DNA of 64,000 bases from Cylindrotheca closterium (lineage: Eukaryota > Bacillariophyta > Bacillariophyceae > Bacillariales > Bacillariaceae): NCBI GenBank assembly GCA_933822405.4, contig CAKOGP040000890.1:454924-518923 (forward strand). Direction: 5' to 3'. The stretch's first letter is position 1. Each line of letters begins with the position of its first letter. Shown here piece after piece: positions 34,969-44,528 of this stretch. The notes beneath the pieces are model-generated. The model had not been told where the DNA came from. It saw nothing but the letters and a program-made list of their open reading frames with translations, and did no database searches. The position numbers were made by a program, and so were the translations under genes.

Positions 34969-36276
34969 ATGCCTGCCATCAAAGGAACTTCTTCTGTTTC
35001 TGACCTGCGAGCACGTCGGAAGGCTCTGAAGGGGACTCGATTTCCAGACAACTTTGCTCAAGCTGTAGAGCTGGAGAAGGTGAATAAGCAAGTGTTGACT
35101 CAATGGATTGAGCACCGAGTAACTTCTATTCTGGGGTTTGAAGATGAAATTGTATCCTCCATGGCCATCAATCTGTTCCTGCCAGAAGAAGGTGAATCTC
35201 CAGATCCAAAGCGAGCCCAGTTGGATTTGGTTGGTTTTCTTGGTGAAGAAGAATCAGCTTCCTTTGCCAGAGACTTGTGGACGCTGATGTTGGAGGCTCA
35301 GGAAAATGCAACTGGGATCCCTAAGACTCTGTTGGAGGAGAAGAAAAAGGAGCTAGCCGCAAAGAAAGCCGAATCGCGCGCTGCACAAGGCGAGGGTCGC
35401 CGTGATCCCGACATGAACCGATATCTACAAGAAGCAAACAGAAGAGCAAATGCTGCCAGAGGCGCAATGGGTGGCGTCCATGGACGACGACATGACCAGC
35501 CTTCGGTACCAGTGAGTCCGCCCCGTTACGAACGACAATCATCAGAAAACCGAAATGGGCGTCGTCAACATCAACCTGACGAGAGAAGATTGCCCCCCGC
35601 ACATCGCCGCCCAGGAGATAACCCTCCGCATCCTGGCCACCAACATCCTGGAAGATATGATAGAGATGGCCCTCGAATGCCACCAGGGCTGCCTTACGGA
35701 TTTGACAGGAGACACGAGAGGCATATGAGTCGCAGTTTCAGCCCAGACAGGGACCGAGACCGAACTCGATGGGGTAGAGAAGAAGGGAGAAAAGATGACG
35801 ATCGCGGGCGAAGAAATGAACGGCCTCGATTTTATGACGAAGAGGATGAAATGCGATTTTTGGAACGTCGTCTTGGTTCTCTTCGGCGGGAATACTCGAA
35901 CAGACCCAATGATTATGCTCTGGGCGATGAGATTGATGATATTAACGATCGACTGCATGAATTAGACCGTCGGATGAGACGATATCGACGAGGAAGAGAC
36001 GAAGACGACTACCGCCGAAGAGGAGGACGAAACTCTCCACGACATCGCAGCCGAAGCCGGACACCCGAGATCCGTCGTCGTCGTTCTAGGAGCCGAAGCC
36101 TTAGTTCAGAATCGAGGAGCCGGCGTCGTCGCCGCAGTCGAAGCCTTAGTTCAGAATCGAGACGAAGTCACAGCTCTGTCTCACGCTCGAGCCGAAGTCA
36201 CTCTCGCGAGCGAGGTCGAAGACGAGTGGAACGGCGATACTCCTCTGAGAGCCGATCAAGTCGCCACTCGGATTAA
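34969..36276 (+). CDS. PWI-domain SR-type splicing coactivator (SRRM1-like)
   Basis: Binds RNA and spliceosomal proteins and promotes exon definition. Single exon, 435 aa. Residues about 30-125 are a PWI domain: FAQAVELEKVNKQVLTQWIE, where the family signature PWI is replaced by QWI, then FEDEIVSSMAINLFL and LDLVGFLGEEESASFARDLW. The rest is low complexity: Arg/Pro/His-rich (170-270), a short coiled-coil-like acidic section (EEDEMRFLERRLGSLRREYS), and an RS domain at 350-435 (SRSRTPEIRRRRSRSRS, SLSSESRSRR). A 17-codon RS unit containing RSRSLSSESR is tandemly repeated. This matches SRRM1/SRm160 in order, though shorter. Confidence 0.88.
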   Translation: MPAIKGTSSVSDLRARRKALKGTRFPDNFAQAVELEKVNKQVLTQWIEHRVTSILGFEDEIVSSMAINLFLPEEGESPDPKRAQLDLVGFLGEEESASFARDLWTLMLEAQENATGIPKTLLEEKKKELAAKKAESRAAQGEGRRDPDMNRYLQEANRRANAARGAMGGVHGRRHDQPSVPVSPPRYERQSSENRNGRRQHQPDERRLPPAHRRPGDNPPHPGHQHPGRYDRDGPRMPPGLPYGFDRRHERHMSRSFSPDRDRDRTRWGREEGRKDDDRGRRNERPRFYDEEDEMRFLERRLGSLRREYSNRPNDYALGDEIDDINDRLHELDRRMRRYRRGRDEDDYRRRGGRNSPRHRSRSRTPEIRRRRSRSRSLSSESRSRRRRRSRSLSSESRRSHSSVSRSSRSHSRERGRRRVERRYSSESRSSRHSD

Positions 36277-36329
36277 AAGTAAAGTACAACTGAAGTCTAT
36301 GCTAGTGAAGTGAACCACAGAGTCCTCTC

Positions 36330-37253
36330 TTATGGAAATATATCATCTAGTATCCCAAGGTACAAGAGAACCAACCATGTAACCCCAACTAAGAAACTTA
36401 AGAAAGCAGAGAAAATTTGAATCTGAAATTCGATATACATCCTTTTGCCCAATCTGGAGGAGATAGTACCGTATATCAATGCAAAGCAGCCCATCGTCAG
36501 TGTTGAACTGAGGCAAAAGCACCCCATGTACATTGCCGCGAGTTTCAAGTTGTGCATCTCGACAGCAGGAATCACTCCTAGGACTCCCCCAGGACCTGCA
36601 AATCCGTGGATTGTGCCAGAAAGAATGGCAAGCGACCTTATTGACAGATTGCGATTGCAACCAAATCCTGCACAGCAAGACTTGTGACCTAATGATTCTT
36701 CTCCCATTGATGCTTTCAATGTATCACTTTTATTTACTGCTTGCTCAAAAGCATGGAAATGGCCCATCGGATCATTTTGATATGAAACATACTTCGCTTC
36801 GTCCTCCAGCGATTGGGGTTGCTGCAGCTTTTGTGTCACAATTTGACCCTCCTCATCCCTTTTGTTTGAGCCGTTCGTCGCCAGGTTTTCTTCACGAAAT
36901 GTCCGTCTCTTTTGAGAAGCCTGGAAGAAACCACGTATGCCCAAGAAAACCATGAACAAGCCAACAAAAGATTCGCAAATATTCGAAACAACATCCGGGA
37001 CTTCAATGTACGTGTTTTCTGTCGAAATATCTCTAATCAAGAGTATGGATCCAACCAACATTAGACCGAAACTGTGGCCAAATCCCCAACGTACACCCAA
37101 CCAAAATGAAACGAGGCCGTCTGATACTTCGGAACTCAGGGTGGCGAGGGCGGAGAGATGGTCTGGGCCAGTCAAAACATGTACGACGCCCAATGCGATT
37201 CCAGTTCCAATGACTGCGAAATCAAAAGCGGGTATCTCTGAATCTTCTTTCAT
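36330..37253 (-). CDS. NicO/UreH-like membrane protein, possible Ni/Co transporter
   Basis: Single exon, 307 aa, about six hydrophobic spans. Signature histidine/acid motifs lie in the membrane: VVHVLTGPDHLSALATL (family HxxxGPDHLxAL) in span 1, WGFGHSFGLMLVG in span 2 and IHGFAGPGGVLGVIPA in a later span. These fit the NicO/high-affinity nickel-transport family, which plants target to chloroplast envelopes. The loop between spans 3 and 4 (about 120-200) is long, polar and holds SCCAGFGC, a Cys cluster that could bind metal. No clear N-terminal targeting sequence is seen. Metal specificity is not readable. Confidence 0.78.
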   Translation of the reverse strand: MKEDSEIPAFDFAVIGTGIALGVVHVLTGPDHLSALATLSSEVSDGLVSFWLGVRWGFGHSFGLMLVGSILLIRDISTENTYIEVPDVVSNICESFVGLFMVFLGIRGFFQASQKRRTFREENLATNGSNKRDEEGQIVTQKLQQPQSLEDEAKYVSYQNDPMGHFHAFEQAVNKSDTLKASMGEESLGHKSCCAGFGCNRNLSIRSLAILSGTIHGFAGPGGVLGVIPAVEMHNLKLAAMYMGCFCLSSTLTMGCFALIYGTISSRLGKRMYIEFQIQIFSAFLSFLVGVTWLVLLYLGILDDIFP

Positions 37254-37549
37254 CCCTTCGTCTCGATTAATCTAACCTTAACTGACTGAATGTGTTCAAA
37301 TCTAACCTTGGGTGTGTCAACAAAAGTTTTGAATTTTCGAAAAAGACGATCTTTCATTCGAAGTTGTCGAATAACCGTGTTCGGGTTTGTCATGTCATGT
37401 TATGTCATTTTGAATTTGTCATGTCAATACTAGGCAGATTATATTCAATATCAACCACTAATATTATACATTCATTCTTATGGCCTATGCCTTTGCTCTC
37501 TATCCACGATGACAGAGAGCCGCGGAAACATCTATGATGGAAATTTGGC
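37254..37549. promoter_or_regulatory. Intergenic region upstream of the NicO-like gene
   Basis: About 300 bp, AT-rich, with a small set of TGTCATG repeats at 37388-37428 and two TCTAACCTT copies at 37271 and 37299. No gene visible. Confidence 0.35.
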
Positions 37550-39157
37550 TTACGCGTTCTTGTTGCTTTCCTTATCGATCATCGGTCGAAGGAGCTGGTT
37601 AAATATCACCTTTGCGCCCATCGTATCTGGGTGACAAAGCCAAATCATAATGCCCATCTTCGCGCTAAAATAATAAGGAATGTGCATGAAAACAATTGGA
37701 AATAGTCCTTCGATCATGTTCAACGATGAGTATACCAGCCAGTACGTCATCCACTGTACTGCATCTTGAGGGGCAACAACTGGGTCGTATTGAAGCGTCA
37801 TGTATGCTGGGTACAACAGACCAAGCACGTCAATCATCAACTTCAATCCACCATATCCCAAAATGAAGCTGAAAATCAGAAAGATGGCAGCGACAAGTTT
37901 GGCTTGGTCGGTTTCGTCTTCCATTTCTTTCAAGATTTGTTGGCATTGAGTGCGGCTGCCGCTGTCTTCAACGAACAAAGCATCCATAACAACATATCGA
38001 AGTTTCTTATCATTGATCATGCTCATGTGAGTAGACCGCTTCTCGGATTCAATAATTTCTCGTTCTAACCCTCCTGGGATAGTCTGCCACGATCCAGTTG
38101 GGAGAGACTTATCTCCAGCTGAAGTTACCTTCGATTTTGCTACAGAGATCACCTTTTCATCCTTGTTCACTTCAAAAGCATTGTGTGTTGCAATTTGGTC
38201 ATTTCCATAGCATACAATTTTCAAATGTTCGTATGCGCTTGCATCTTTATCAAGGTACGACGGATCACTCGGATCTCGGTTGCCACTGCGAACAAAATGT
38301 TTTGTGCGAAATCTCTTTGCAGCATCAAGGCAGTACTGAATGTGAGCTTTTTCCTCCAGAGTAACTTCTTCTTTCTTCCAAGCAAAGATTCCGAGTGAGT
38401 ATTGTTCCCACGTGAATACGTTGTGTAAGTCGATGTCGCTGAAGGAGCAGAAAGTGCCGTCTGACTTGACTAGTCCAGTCTCGGATTGTCCCTCGAGCAC
38501 AGCTTCTCCTCGCACAGGAAGGAAGGAATACAAGCCTGCAAACGAATATATAGCTTCCTCTGATAATGCCTTCAAGATAGGTTTCTTTGCAATCACTTGC
38601 AAAAGTTCATGAGTCAATCCAAGATTGAGCTCCTTCAAATGCTTGGTGCTTCCATAAAGTGTCCAACCAGCCGCATTGACCCATGTTGAGAACCACTCAG
38701 GGTTGCTGGAGATTGTAGGCCAAGTAATCATCGCTCCGCATCCGTGAGTGATTAGTGTCGCTTTTCTGTCGTCTTCTTTGCAAATGGAAGCAATTTCTTC
38801 TGCTACCAACTTTTCCGTTTCTTCAAAAGTGCGTCGCCAGTCCCACACAACCTTGTGCAATTCAATTAGACCATTCTGGTCAAGTCCTTCTAAGAAAGTC
38901 AGCATTTTTCCTTGAACACCTTTCACACAATCATAAGCATAGATATCATCTTCGTCCTGAACATAATCCCCATCCTCGTTGGTGTCCCAGGAAACTGGAA
39001 GAGCAAGGTCTTTATGACCCGGCTTACCGTGCAGTGCAGAAACGATTCCAGAGACTGGAGGATTCCATTTCCTCTTTCGGCCACCTTCCAAAGGCACTAG
39101 CTTGGAGCCATACAAGCCAGGAACGTAAATGACTAGTGGCTTGTTTGGGTCCTCCAT
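37550..39157 (-). CDS. LCAT-like pseudo-hydrolase fused to an HVA22/REEP (TB2/DP1) domain
   Basis: Single exon, 535 aa, start at MEDPNKP (upstream in-frame starts are not ATG). Residues 7-400 match lecithin-cholesterol acyltransferase/PDAT-like alpha/beta hydrolases: IYVPGLYGSKL (oxyanion-side loop), KVVWDWRRTF and the nucleophile elbow region. At the elbow the family GHSMGG appears as THGCGA (about 137), so the catalytic Ser is missing. Residues about 425-535 are a TB2/DP1/HVA22 domain: a hydrophobic hairpin, LLYPAYMTLQY, QWMTYWLVYSSLNMIEG, PYYFSAKMGIMIWLCHP and GAKVIFNQLLRPMI, all in family order. REEP/HVA22 domains insert as hairpins to curve tubular ER. The combination suggests an ER-shaping or lipid-sensing protein. 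I know of no standard family with this architecture. Confidence 0.88.
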   Translation of the reverse strand: MEDPNKPLVIYVPGLYGSKLVPLEGGRKRKWNPPVSGIVSALHGKPGHKDLALPVSWDTNEDGDYVQDEDDIYAYDCVKGVQGKMLTFLEGLDQNGLIELHKVVWDWRRTFEETEKLVAEEIASICKEDDRKATLITHGCGAMITWPTISSNPEWFSTWVNAAGWTLYGSTKHLKELNLGLTHELLQVIAKKPILKALSEEAIYSFAGLYSFLPVRGEAVLEGQSETGLVKSDGTFCSFSDIDLHNVFTWEQYSLGIFAWKKEEVTLEEKAHIQYCLDAAKRFRTKHFVRSGNRDPSDPSYLDKDASAYEHLKIVCYGNDQIATHNAFEVNKDEKVISVAKSKVTSAGDKSLPTGSWQTIPGGLEREIIESEKRSTHMSMINDKKLRYVVMDALFVEDSGSRTQCQQILKEMEDETDQAKLVAAIFLIFSFILGYGGLKLMIDVLGLLYPAYMTLQYDPVVAPQDAVQWMTYWLVYSSLNMIEGLFPIVFMHIPYYFSAKMGIMIWLCHPDTMGAKVIFNQLLRPMIDKESNKNA

Positions 39158-39432
39158 CGTCAATGATGTTGAATCATTAATTTTTAAATTAATCAATCAC
39201 CAACCGGTACATGGATGAGGTTCCGAAAGGAGAAATACTCCAGTTCCCAACCGTTTGAATTGCACGCCTGCAAAATCCGGGTTCCTCCACGCCTTGAAGT
39301 CCAAAAATGAGATCAATTTTAATATATACCGTATGCGTGTCGTTGATGTGACGTTTGCTTTCGATTGCCTCTCATTTTATTTTTCAAATCACTACTGTAT
39401 TTTCCATTTGTAGAACAAAAAACTTGGTCAAC
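39158..39432. promoter_or_regulatory. Divergent promoter between the fusion gene and the plastid repeat protein
   Basis: About 275 bp with a TATA-like AATATATACCGTATG at 39320-39334, about 100 bp before the repeat-protein start, and an AT-rich palindrome TTAATTTTTAAATTAAT near 39178-39194. Confidence 0.4.
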
Positions 39433-40350
39433 ATGAAATTCGCTGCTGTTGTTCTACTTGCTCTCCCTATGGTTTCTGGATTTGCTCCATCTGCTAGATT
39501 CGATGCTGAAACTGCACTCCGAGCTGTTGTGACTGGTCCGAAGGGAAAAGCTGCATCTTCAAAGGAAGAAGACATTGCCCTAGCCTTGCAAGTTATCATG
39601 GATCACGATGCAAGATCAACCACGGTTTCCAAAGAACAGTTCATCCAGCAAGTTCAGGCTGCATCGAAGGTTGAGGAAACAGTAGAGGAAGTTGATATTT
39701 CCATTCCATACGACGCAGCTGCTATGCTCGCATATGAAGCCTCAGATAAGTCCAAGTCCTTTGACGACTTTAAGGCTGCATACCTAGCTGATTCCGTGGC
39801 TTATGTCAAATCAAAGCAACCGATCGATATTTCTATTCCATATGACGCAACTGCTAAGCTAGCTTATGAAGCGACTGACAAGTCTATGCCATTCGATGCA
39901 TTCAAGACACAATATCTTGCAGATGCCGTTGCCGATGTTATTGCTAAACAACCAATTGATATTTCTATCCCATACGACGCTACTGCTAAGCTTGCATATG
40001 AGGTCAGCGACAAGTCTATGCCATTCGATGCATTCAAGACACAATATCTTGCAGATGCCGTTGCCGATGTTATTGCTAAACAACCAATTGATATTTCTAT
40101 CCCATACGACGCTACTGCTAAGCTTGCATATGAGGCCAGCGACAAGTCTATGCCATTTGACGCATTCAAGATGCAATATCTTGCAGATGCCGTCGCCGAT
40201 GTTATTGCTAAACAACCAATTGATATTTCTATCCCATACGACGCTACTGCTATGCTTGCATATGAGGCCAGCGACAAGTCTATGCCATTCGATGCATTCA
40301 AGACGCAATATCTTGCAGATGCAGTTGCAGATGTGAAGGCAAAGCAATAG
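39433..40350 (+). CDS. Plastid-targeted protein built from five 44-residue tandem repeats
   Basis: Single exon, 305 aa; start at MKFAAVVLL because it begins a canonical signal peptide. MKFAAVVLLALPMVSG followed by FAPSARF is a textbook bipartite diatom plastid presequence (ASAFAP-like motif with the essential Phe). After a linker, five repeats of 44 residues cover 87-305. The unit starts (I/V)DISIPYDATAKLAYEA, continues DKSMPFDAFKTQYLADAVAD and ends VIAKQP. Repeats 3 and 4 differ by only about six of 132 bases, so the array has expanded recently, while repeat 1 has diverged. The unit has two probable helices with an acidic character. I do not recognise the family; function unknown. Confidence 0.85.
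   Translation: MKFAAVVLLALPMVSGFAPSARFDAETALRAVVTGPKGKAASSKEEDIALALQVIMDHDARSTTVSKEQFIQQVQAASKVEETVEEVDISIPYDAAAMLAYEASDKSKSFDDFKAAYLADSVAYVKSKQPIDISIPYDATAKLAYEATDKSMPFDAFKTQYLADAVADVIAKQPIDISIPYDATAKLAYEVSDKSMPFDAFKTQYLADAVADVIAKQPIDISIPYDATAKLAYEASDKSMPFDAFKMQYLADAVADVIAKQPIDISIPYDATAMLAYEASDKSMPFDAFKTQYLADAVADVKAKQ
39691..40347 (+). repeat. Coding tandem array, five units of 132 bp
   Basis: Unit starts at 39691, 39823, 39955, 40087 and 40219, an exact 132-bp period, with the last unit 3 bp shorter before the stop. All lie in frame inside the plastid repeat protein. Confidence 0.95.
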
Positions 40351-40705
40351 GTCGTCCTCTCGAGGTGCTGCGGGGCTATCTAACTAAATTTCGTTCATAG
40401 CAAAGGCTGCGTGTTGTAAATGTACATAGTCAATGAAACTTTCACACTTGTTCCATGCTGTGTCATTAAAAAGTCCTAGCAAAAACAGTATTATGCAACG
40501 ATATACTTTGCGCAAAACGTTCAACGACAGATCATAGCTGCTACCGGTATGGTACAGTACCTGGTATGATTTTATTGAAAGATACCATATTTATGCTCGG
40601 AGTAGTCGAAAACATTCGTGCCGGATGTACGACAAACGTTTGTGGACTCAAAACCCCACAAAATGTGGTTGTCGAAGGTCACACATTTTGTACGGTATCT
40701 CGACA
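40351..40705. promoter_or_regulatory. Intergenic region upstream of EPSP synthase
   Basis: About 355 bp with a palindromic patch at 40541-40568 (CTACCGGTATGGTACAGTAC, then CTGGTATG). No frame or RNA gene. Confidence 0.45.
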
Positions 40706-42284
40706 ATGAAGATTCACCTTATTTCCGTCATCGCAGCGTCGTGCCTCACATGCGGCACTGCTTTTTACGTGCCAAAATATATGCAACAGGCTCCATCACT
40801 TCAAAAATGCAGTGAGGTCGCCCAGAGAACAAAGGCAATGAATTGGTTGGAGTCTCGTTTGCAAAGTGCAACAGATGATGCTGCATCTGACAATACGCTG
40901 ACAGTTACACCAATCAAAAGTTTGGACGGTACTGTCACTCTTCCAGGTTCAAAATCACTTAGTAATCGCTGTCTTCTGCTGGCTGCGTTGAGTGATGGCA
41001 GCACCAAAGTTGACAACCTTCTGGAGAGTGATGATATTCGCTTCATGCTTGAGGCTTTGGATCAATTGGAAGTACCAGTGGAGCGGCACTCTGCCGAATC
41101 TGTTACAGTGACCGGACAAAACGGTCCAATCAACTCCCCCTTGAATGAAGATGAGACAAACGAGCTTTTCCTTGGGAACGCTGGAACCGCCATGAGACCT
41201 CTTGCCGCCGCCCTATGCATGGGGCAAGGAAACTTTGTTCTAGATGGAGTTCCAAGGATGCGAGAGCGTCCAATTGCTGATCTTATTGATGGGTTGCAAC
41301 AACTTGGTGCCGATGTATCATGTGTAGCGGAGACTGGTTGTCCCCCTGTAACCATACACGCAAAGGGATTGAAGGGTGGGAAGGTACAGATGCTGTCGTG
41401 TTATTGTTTTTATAAATGCTTTGTAGTGTAATTTTCTGACTTGAGCTCTCCAACAGGCTTCTATCAGTGGAAAGATGTCATCTCAGTTCCTCTCTTCTTT
41501 GTTAATGGCTGCACCTGTTGTCGACGGAGATGTTACAATTGAAATTAAGGATGAATTGATATCCGCACCTTATGTGGCGCTTACTATTGGCCTCATGAAG
41601 AAGTTCGGTGTGAATGTCGAGATTGAAGGAGACATGGACGGAAAACCGTCTTTCCACATTCGCAGCTCGGAAAAGTATATCAGCCCTGAAAGTATCCTTG
41701 TGGAAGGAGATGCGAGTTCAGCAAGTTACTTTATTGCTGGCGCTGCTATTACAGGCGGTACCGTGACTGTTCGTGGATGTGGATCGGAAAGTGTTCAGGG
41801 TGACGTTGCTTTTGCAAATGTTATGGAGCAGATGGGGGCAAAGGTCGAGTGGGCACCTGAAAGCATTACAGTCACACGAGATTCTTCCGTTAAACTGAAA
41901 GGAGTTGATGTGGATTGTGGAAAGATCCCCGACGCTGCAATGACTCTTGCTGTAGCTGCTCTATTCGCGGAAGGGCCAACTACAATTCGTAATGTATACT
42001 CATGGCGACTGAAGGAAACAGAGCGAATGAAGGCAATTGTCGCTGAATGTACAAAGCTTGGAGCCAAGGTAGAGGAATTCGAAGACTATTGCATCATTCA
42101 CCCTCCGCCTGATAACAAGATCAATGACAATATCCTCATCGAGACTTATGATGACCACCGAATGGCCATGACTTTTAGTCTTGTGGCTTGCGGTGGTGTC
42201 AATGTTATCATCAACGACCCTGGTTGTACGGCGAAGACTTTTCCGACTTACTTTGACATGCTGGAAGGAATTGCTACTCATTAG
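40706..42284 (+). CDS. 5-enolpyruvylshikimate-3-phosphate synthase, plastid-targeted
   Basis: Sixth step of the shikimate pathway: shikimate-3-phosphate plus phosphoenolpyruvate to EPSP. Two exons, 40706-41383 and 41457-42284, 73-nt intron, 501 aa. The leader [18 protein letters not shown] followed by AFYVP is a signal peptide with the diatom plastid Phe motif, then a transit-like region to about residue 68. The mature enzyme has [57 protein letters not shown] and [11 protein letters not shown], all substrate-binding signatures, with the ordinary Gly and Pro in NAGTAMRP. It is a stand-alone enzyme, not part of an AROM fusion. Convergent with TCF25, 46 bp apart. Confidence 0.96.
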
Positions 42285-42330
42285 AATTAGAAATACTTCT
42301 ACTTATTTTTTTTCAAAAATAGATAGGGGG

Positions 42331-44265
42331 TTACTCTGGCGGGCGTTCCACCCCTTCAACATGAGCCCAAGGTAGAGCTGATCTCCAAAACACTTCCAAA
42401 AGCGGCCAGTCAGGGTCAATCATCTCGGTTGGTGGTCCTGCAAATCCTTGTTGTTGTGCATTGGCAATCATTTCCATCATTTGGTCGTCTCTCCCACCTT
42501 GTGCAGCTCTCTGCATGAATCTTGGGCGGTTTGTTTCGACATTCATGGCGTGTGCAACAAGCCCTCTATCCAAGGGGTTCGCCTCGGCTGGCATCGTTTG
42601 AAACCTGTCAACGAAATCTACAGGATCGCAATTAGCGTATCGAAGGAGAGCAGGGTCCAAGGGCTTCACTGGCTCTTCTCCCAACTCTTCGATACAAGAG
42701 AGCATAAAAGCGTGAATATTCGATAAACCCCAAAGCTTGAAGTTGGAATCCACAAAAATTCTAATAGTAAGATCGTGGGCCTGGGCTATCCTTGACTGGA
42801 TCTCTTTGCTGTCTCCAACGGCACTTGAAATAGCGTTCAAGACAAGAATGGATCGCTCTTTTGTGTACTGCAGACCTTTCTGGAATGTAGCACTGGACAC
42901 GTCAACATCATTCTTTGAAAGGATTCTCTCAAAAACTGATGGGAAGTTGAGCAGCGCCCTTTTCATTGCACCCTTGGCTTTATCCTCTGATTTAGTGGTC
43001 TGTTCTCGTTGAAAGTTACGGTAAAGAGCCAGGGCATAGGAATATGCCAAGTTTGGGAGGCTCTCTAGCTGACATTCGTATTCTTTTGATCCATCCTCGC
43101 GACGTTCGAAAATACTGATCGTTTCGCTCTCCATGAAATCAACAAGCCATTGATCATCTTCCTTCGTATTTGCGAGTGTGACAAAGTGATCCAAAACTAA
43201 AAGCATATTCTTGGGATCTCGCAATGGGTCCAACGACAGCAAAAGTTTTGAGTAGGCAAGTCCAGCTCGTGGAAGACCAGCTACGTGGCAGATTCTAACC
43301 ATACGGAATAGGGTCTCGAAGAAAGCTTGGTTTTCCTGTAAATCATGGTCCATAAAACCAAAAGTCTTCTTTATAAATGAATTCAAGAAGGAGCACTCGT
43401 AAACCCAAAGTGCCCGCTGGATGAGAACGTGCCCTTCCTGACTTTGACTCGTTTGGTATAAAACTGTTGACAGTTGCAACAAAGCATCAATAGAAAAAGG
43501 ATGATGGGCGCAAAAGAGAGCCAACATATTGACATCACCAGACATCTGAACGCGTCCAAAGTCTCTGCAATCTCGCTGATAAGAGTCAGAGTATTGGAAA
43601 GAAAAGCACTCGCTGTCTGGTGCACATCTTTCGTCTCCAGTTTTCAAGTCCGAATATGGCCACGGCAGTTGTCGAGGGGCACTTTCATAGGTTACCATTC
43701 CAATTCCCCCTCCAACATATCGGGGAGCTCGTGGCCATCCATCTTTTGGAGGTCCAAAGAGGTTCGCTTGTCTCCCGCGACGATTTCCAGCACGAGAAGA
43801 TGCTTCTGAGTCGCCACCTCCAAGAAGAGAGGTTCTCATCACAAAGTCAAAATCCAAATCTCGAAGATCGATTGACGACGTTATAATGTCGAACCATGGA
43901 GCTGAAGTAGAGCTGTTTTCGACCTTGTTCGGTGCTTCATCATCCTGCAGCTTAAACTCGTTGAGGATTTCGTCCAAGTTTTCTTCTCTTGGTGCAACAC
44001 CAGCTTTTTGATCACTTGATTTTGATCTTTGCTTCTGTATTACATTTTCGCCCGCATCATATTTGGCCGACGCATCATCATCCTCCTCGTCTCCACTCTC
44101 ACCATCCGATGACGATGAAGATGATGAGTTATCCATGAAGGATGCGGCAAACCCACTTGATCTTACAGGTGGCCCATCATAGTCATCCTCAGTATCTGAG
44201 CCGTCATCATCTCGGGCTGTGGATTCTCGTTCCTCTCGCAGGCGCTGGATTGCACGATAGCTCAT
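42331..44265 (-). CDS. TCF25: TCF25/RQC1-type ribosome quality control protein
   Basis: Acts with the E3 ligase Ltn1/listerin on stalled 60S subunits. Single exon, 644 aa; start MSYRAIQRLREERES matches the family beginning (MSRRALRRLR...), whereas the upstream extension has no ATG. An acidic, Ser-rich N-terminus follows (to about 130). The conserved TCF25 domain spans about 180-560: GPPKDGWPRAPRYVGGGIGM, YSDSYQRDCRDF, FCAHHPFSIDALLQLSTVL, RALWVYECSF, HVAGLPRAGLAYSKLLLSLDP. The C-terminal tail is proline-containing and variable. No frameshift or missing part. Family call is secure. Confidence 0.93.
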   Translation of the reverse strand: MSYRAIQRLREERESTARDDDGSDTEDDYDGPPVRSSGFAASFMDNSSSSSSSDGESGDEEDDDASAKYDAGENVIQKQRSKSSDQKAGVAPREENLDEILNEFKLQDDEAPNKVENSSTSAPWFDIITSSIDLRDLDFDFVMRTSLLGGGDSEASSRAGNRRGRQANLFGPPKDGWPRAPRYVGGGIGMVTYESAPRQLPWPYSDLKTGDERCAPDSECFSFQYSDSYQRDCRDFGRVQMSGDVNMLALFCAHHPFSIDALLQLSTVLYQTSQSQEGHVLIQRALWVYECSFLNSFIKKTFGFMDHDLQENQAFFETLFRMVRICHVAGLPRAGLAYSKLLLSLDPLRDPKNMLLVLDHFVTLANTKEDDQWLVDFMESETISIFERREDGSKEYECQLESLPNLAYSYALALYRNFQREQTTKSEDKAKGAMKRALLNFPSVFERILSKNDVDVSSATFQKGLQYTKERSILVLNAISSAVGDSKEIQSRIAQAHDLTIRIFVDSNFKLWGLSNIHAFMLSCIEELGEEPVKPLDPALLRYANCDPVDFVDRFQTMPAEANPLDRGLVAHAMNVETNRPRFMQRAAQGGRDDQMMEMIANAQQQGFAGPPTEMIDPDWPLLEVFWRSALPWAHVEGVERPPE

Positions 44266-44528
44266 GGATAGATTGTTTGGATTGTTGGATGGGTGTAGCA
44301 CAGCAGCTGTTTTGTGGTGCTTGTTTTGTGTCGAGAGTCCAAAAGGAATTTCAGTCAAATGGAGAAACCGAGACTATGTATGCAAAACGATGAACTGCAG
44401 TTTCATCATTTGAAATTGAAAGTCTGAATGTTAAAGAAAACTGCTGACTCATTATCTTAGTAGCAAGAAGAACAAAAAGAAATGTAGAAATTTTTGGTGC
44501 TAAATTAAATCGTCTTCCCTGGGCAACT
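44266..44528. promoter_or_regulatory. Region upstream of TCF25
   Basis: About 260 bp, AT-rich, no palindromes of the usual type and no gene. Confidence 0.35.

Noticed and set aside
37550..39157. Gene-model fusion artefact for the LCAT-HVA22 protein
   Set aside because: There is no stop, intron border, start codon context or frame change between the two domains; the hydrophobic hairpin of HVA22 follows directly on the hydrolase tail in one frame. RNA evidence is still needed.
39859..40347. Long minus-strand repetitive frame (145-162 codons)
   Set aside because: It is the antisense reading of the 132-bp repeats of the plastid protein, which has the signal peptide and proper stop.
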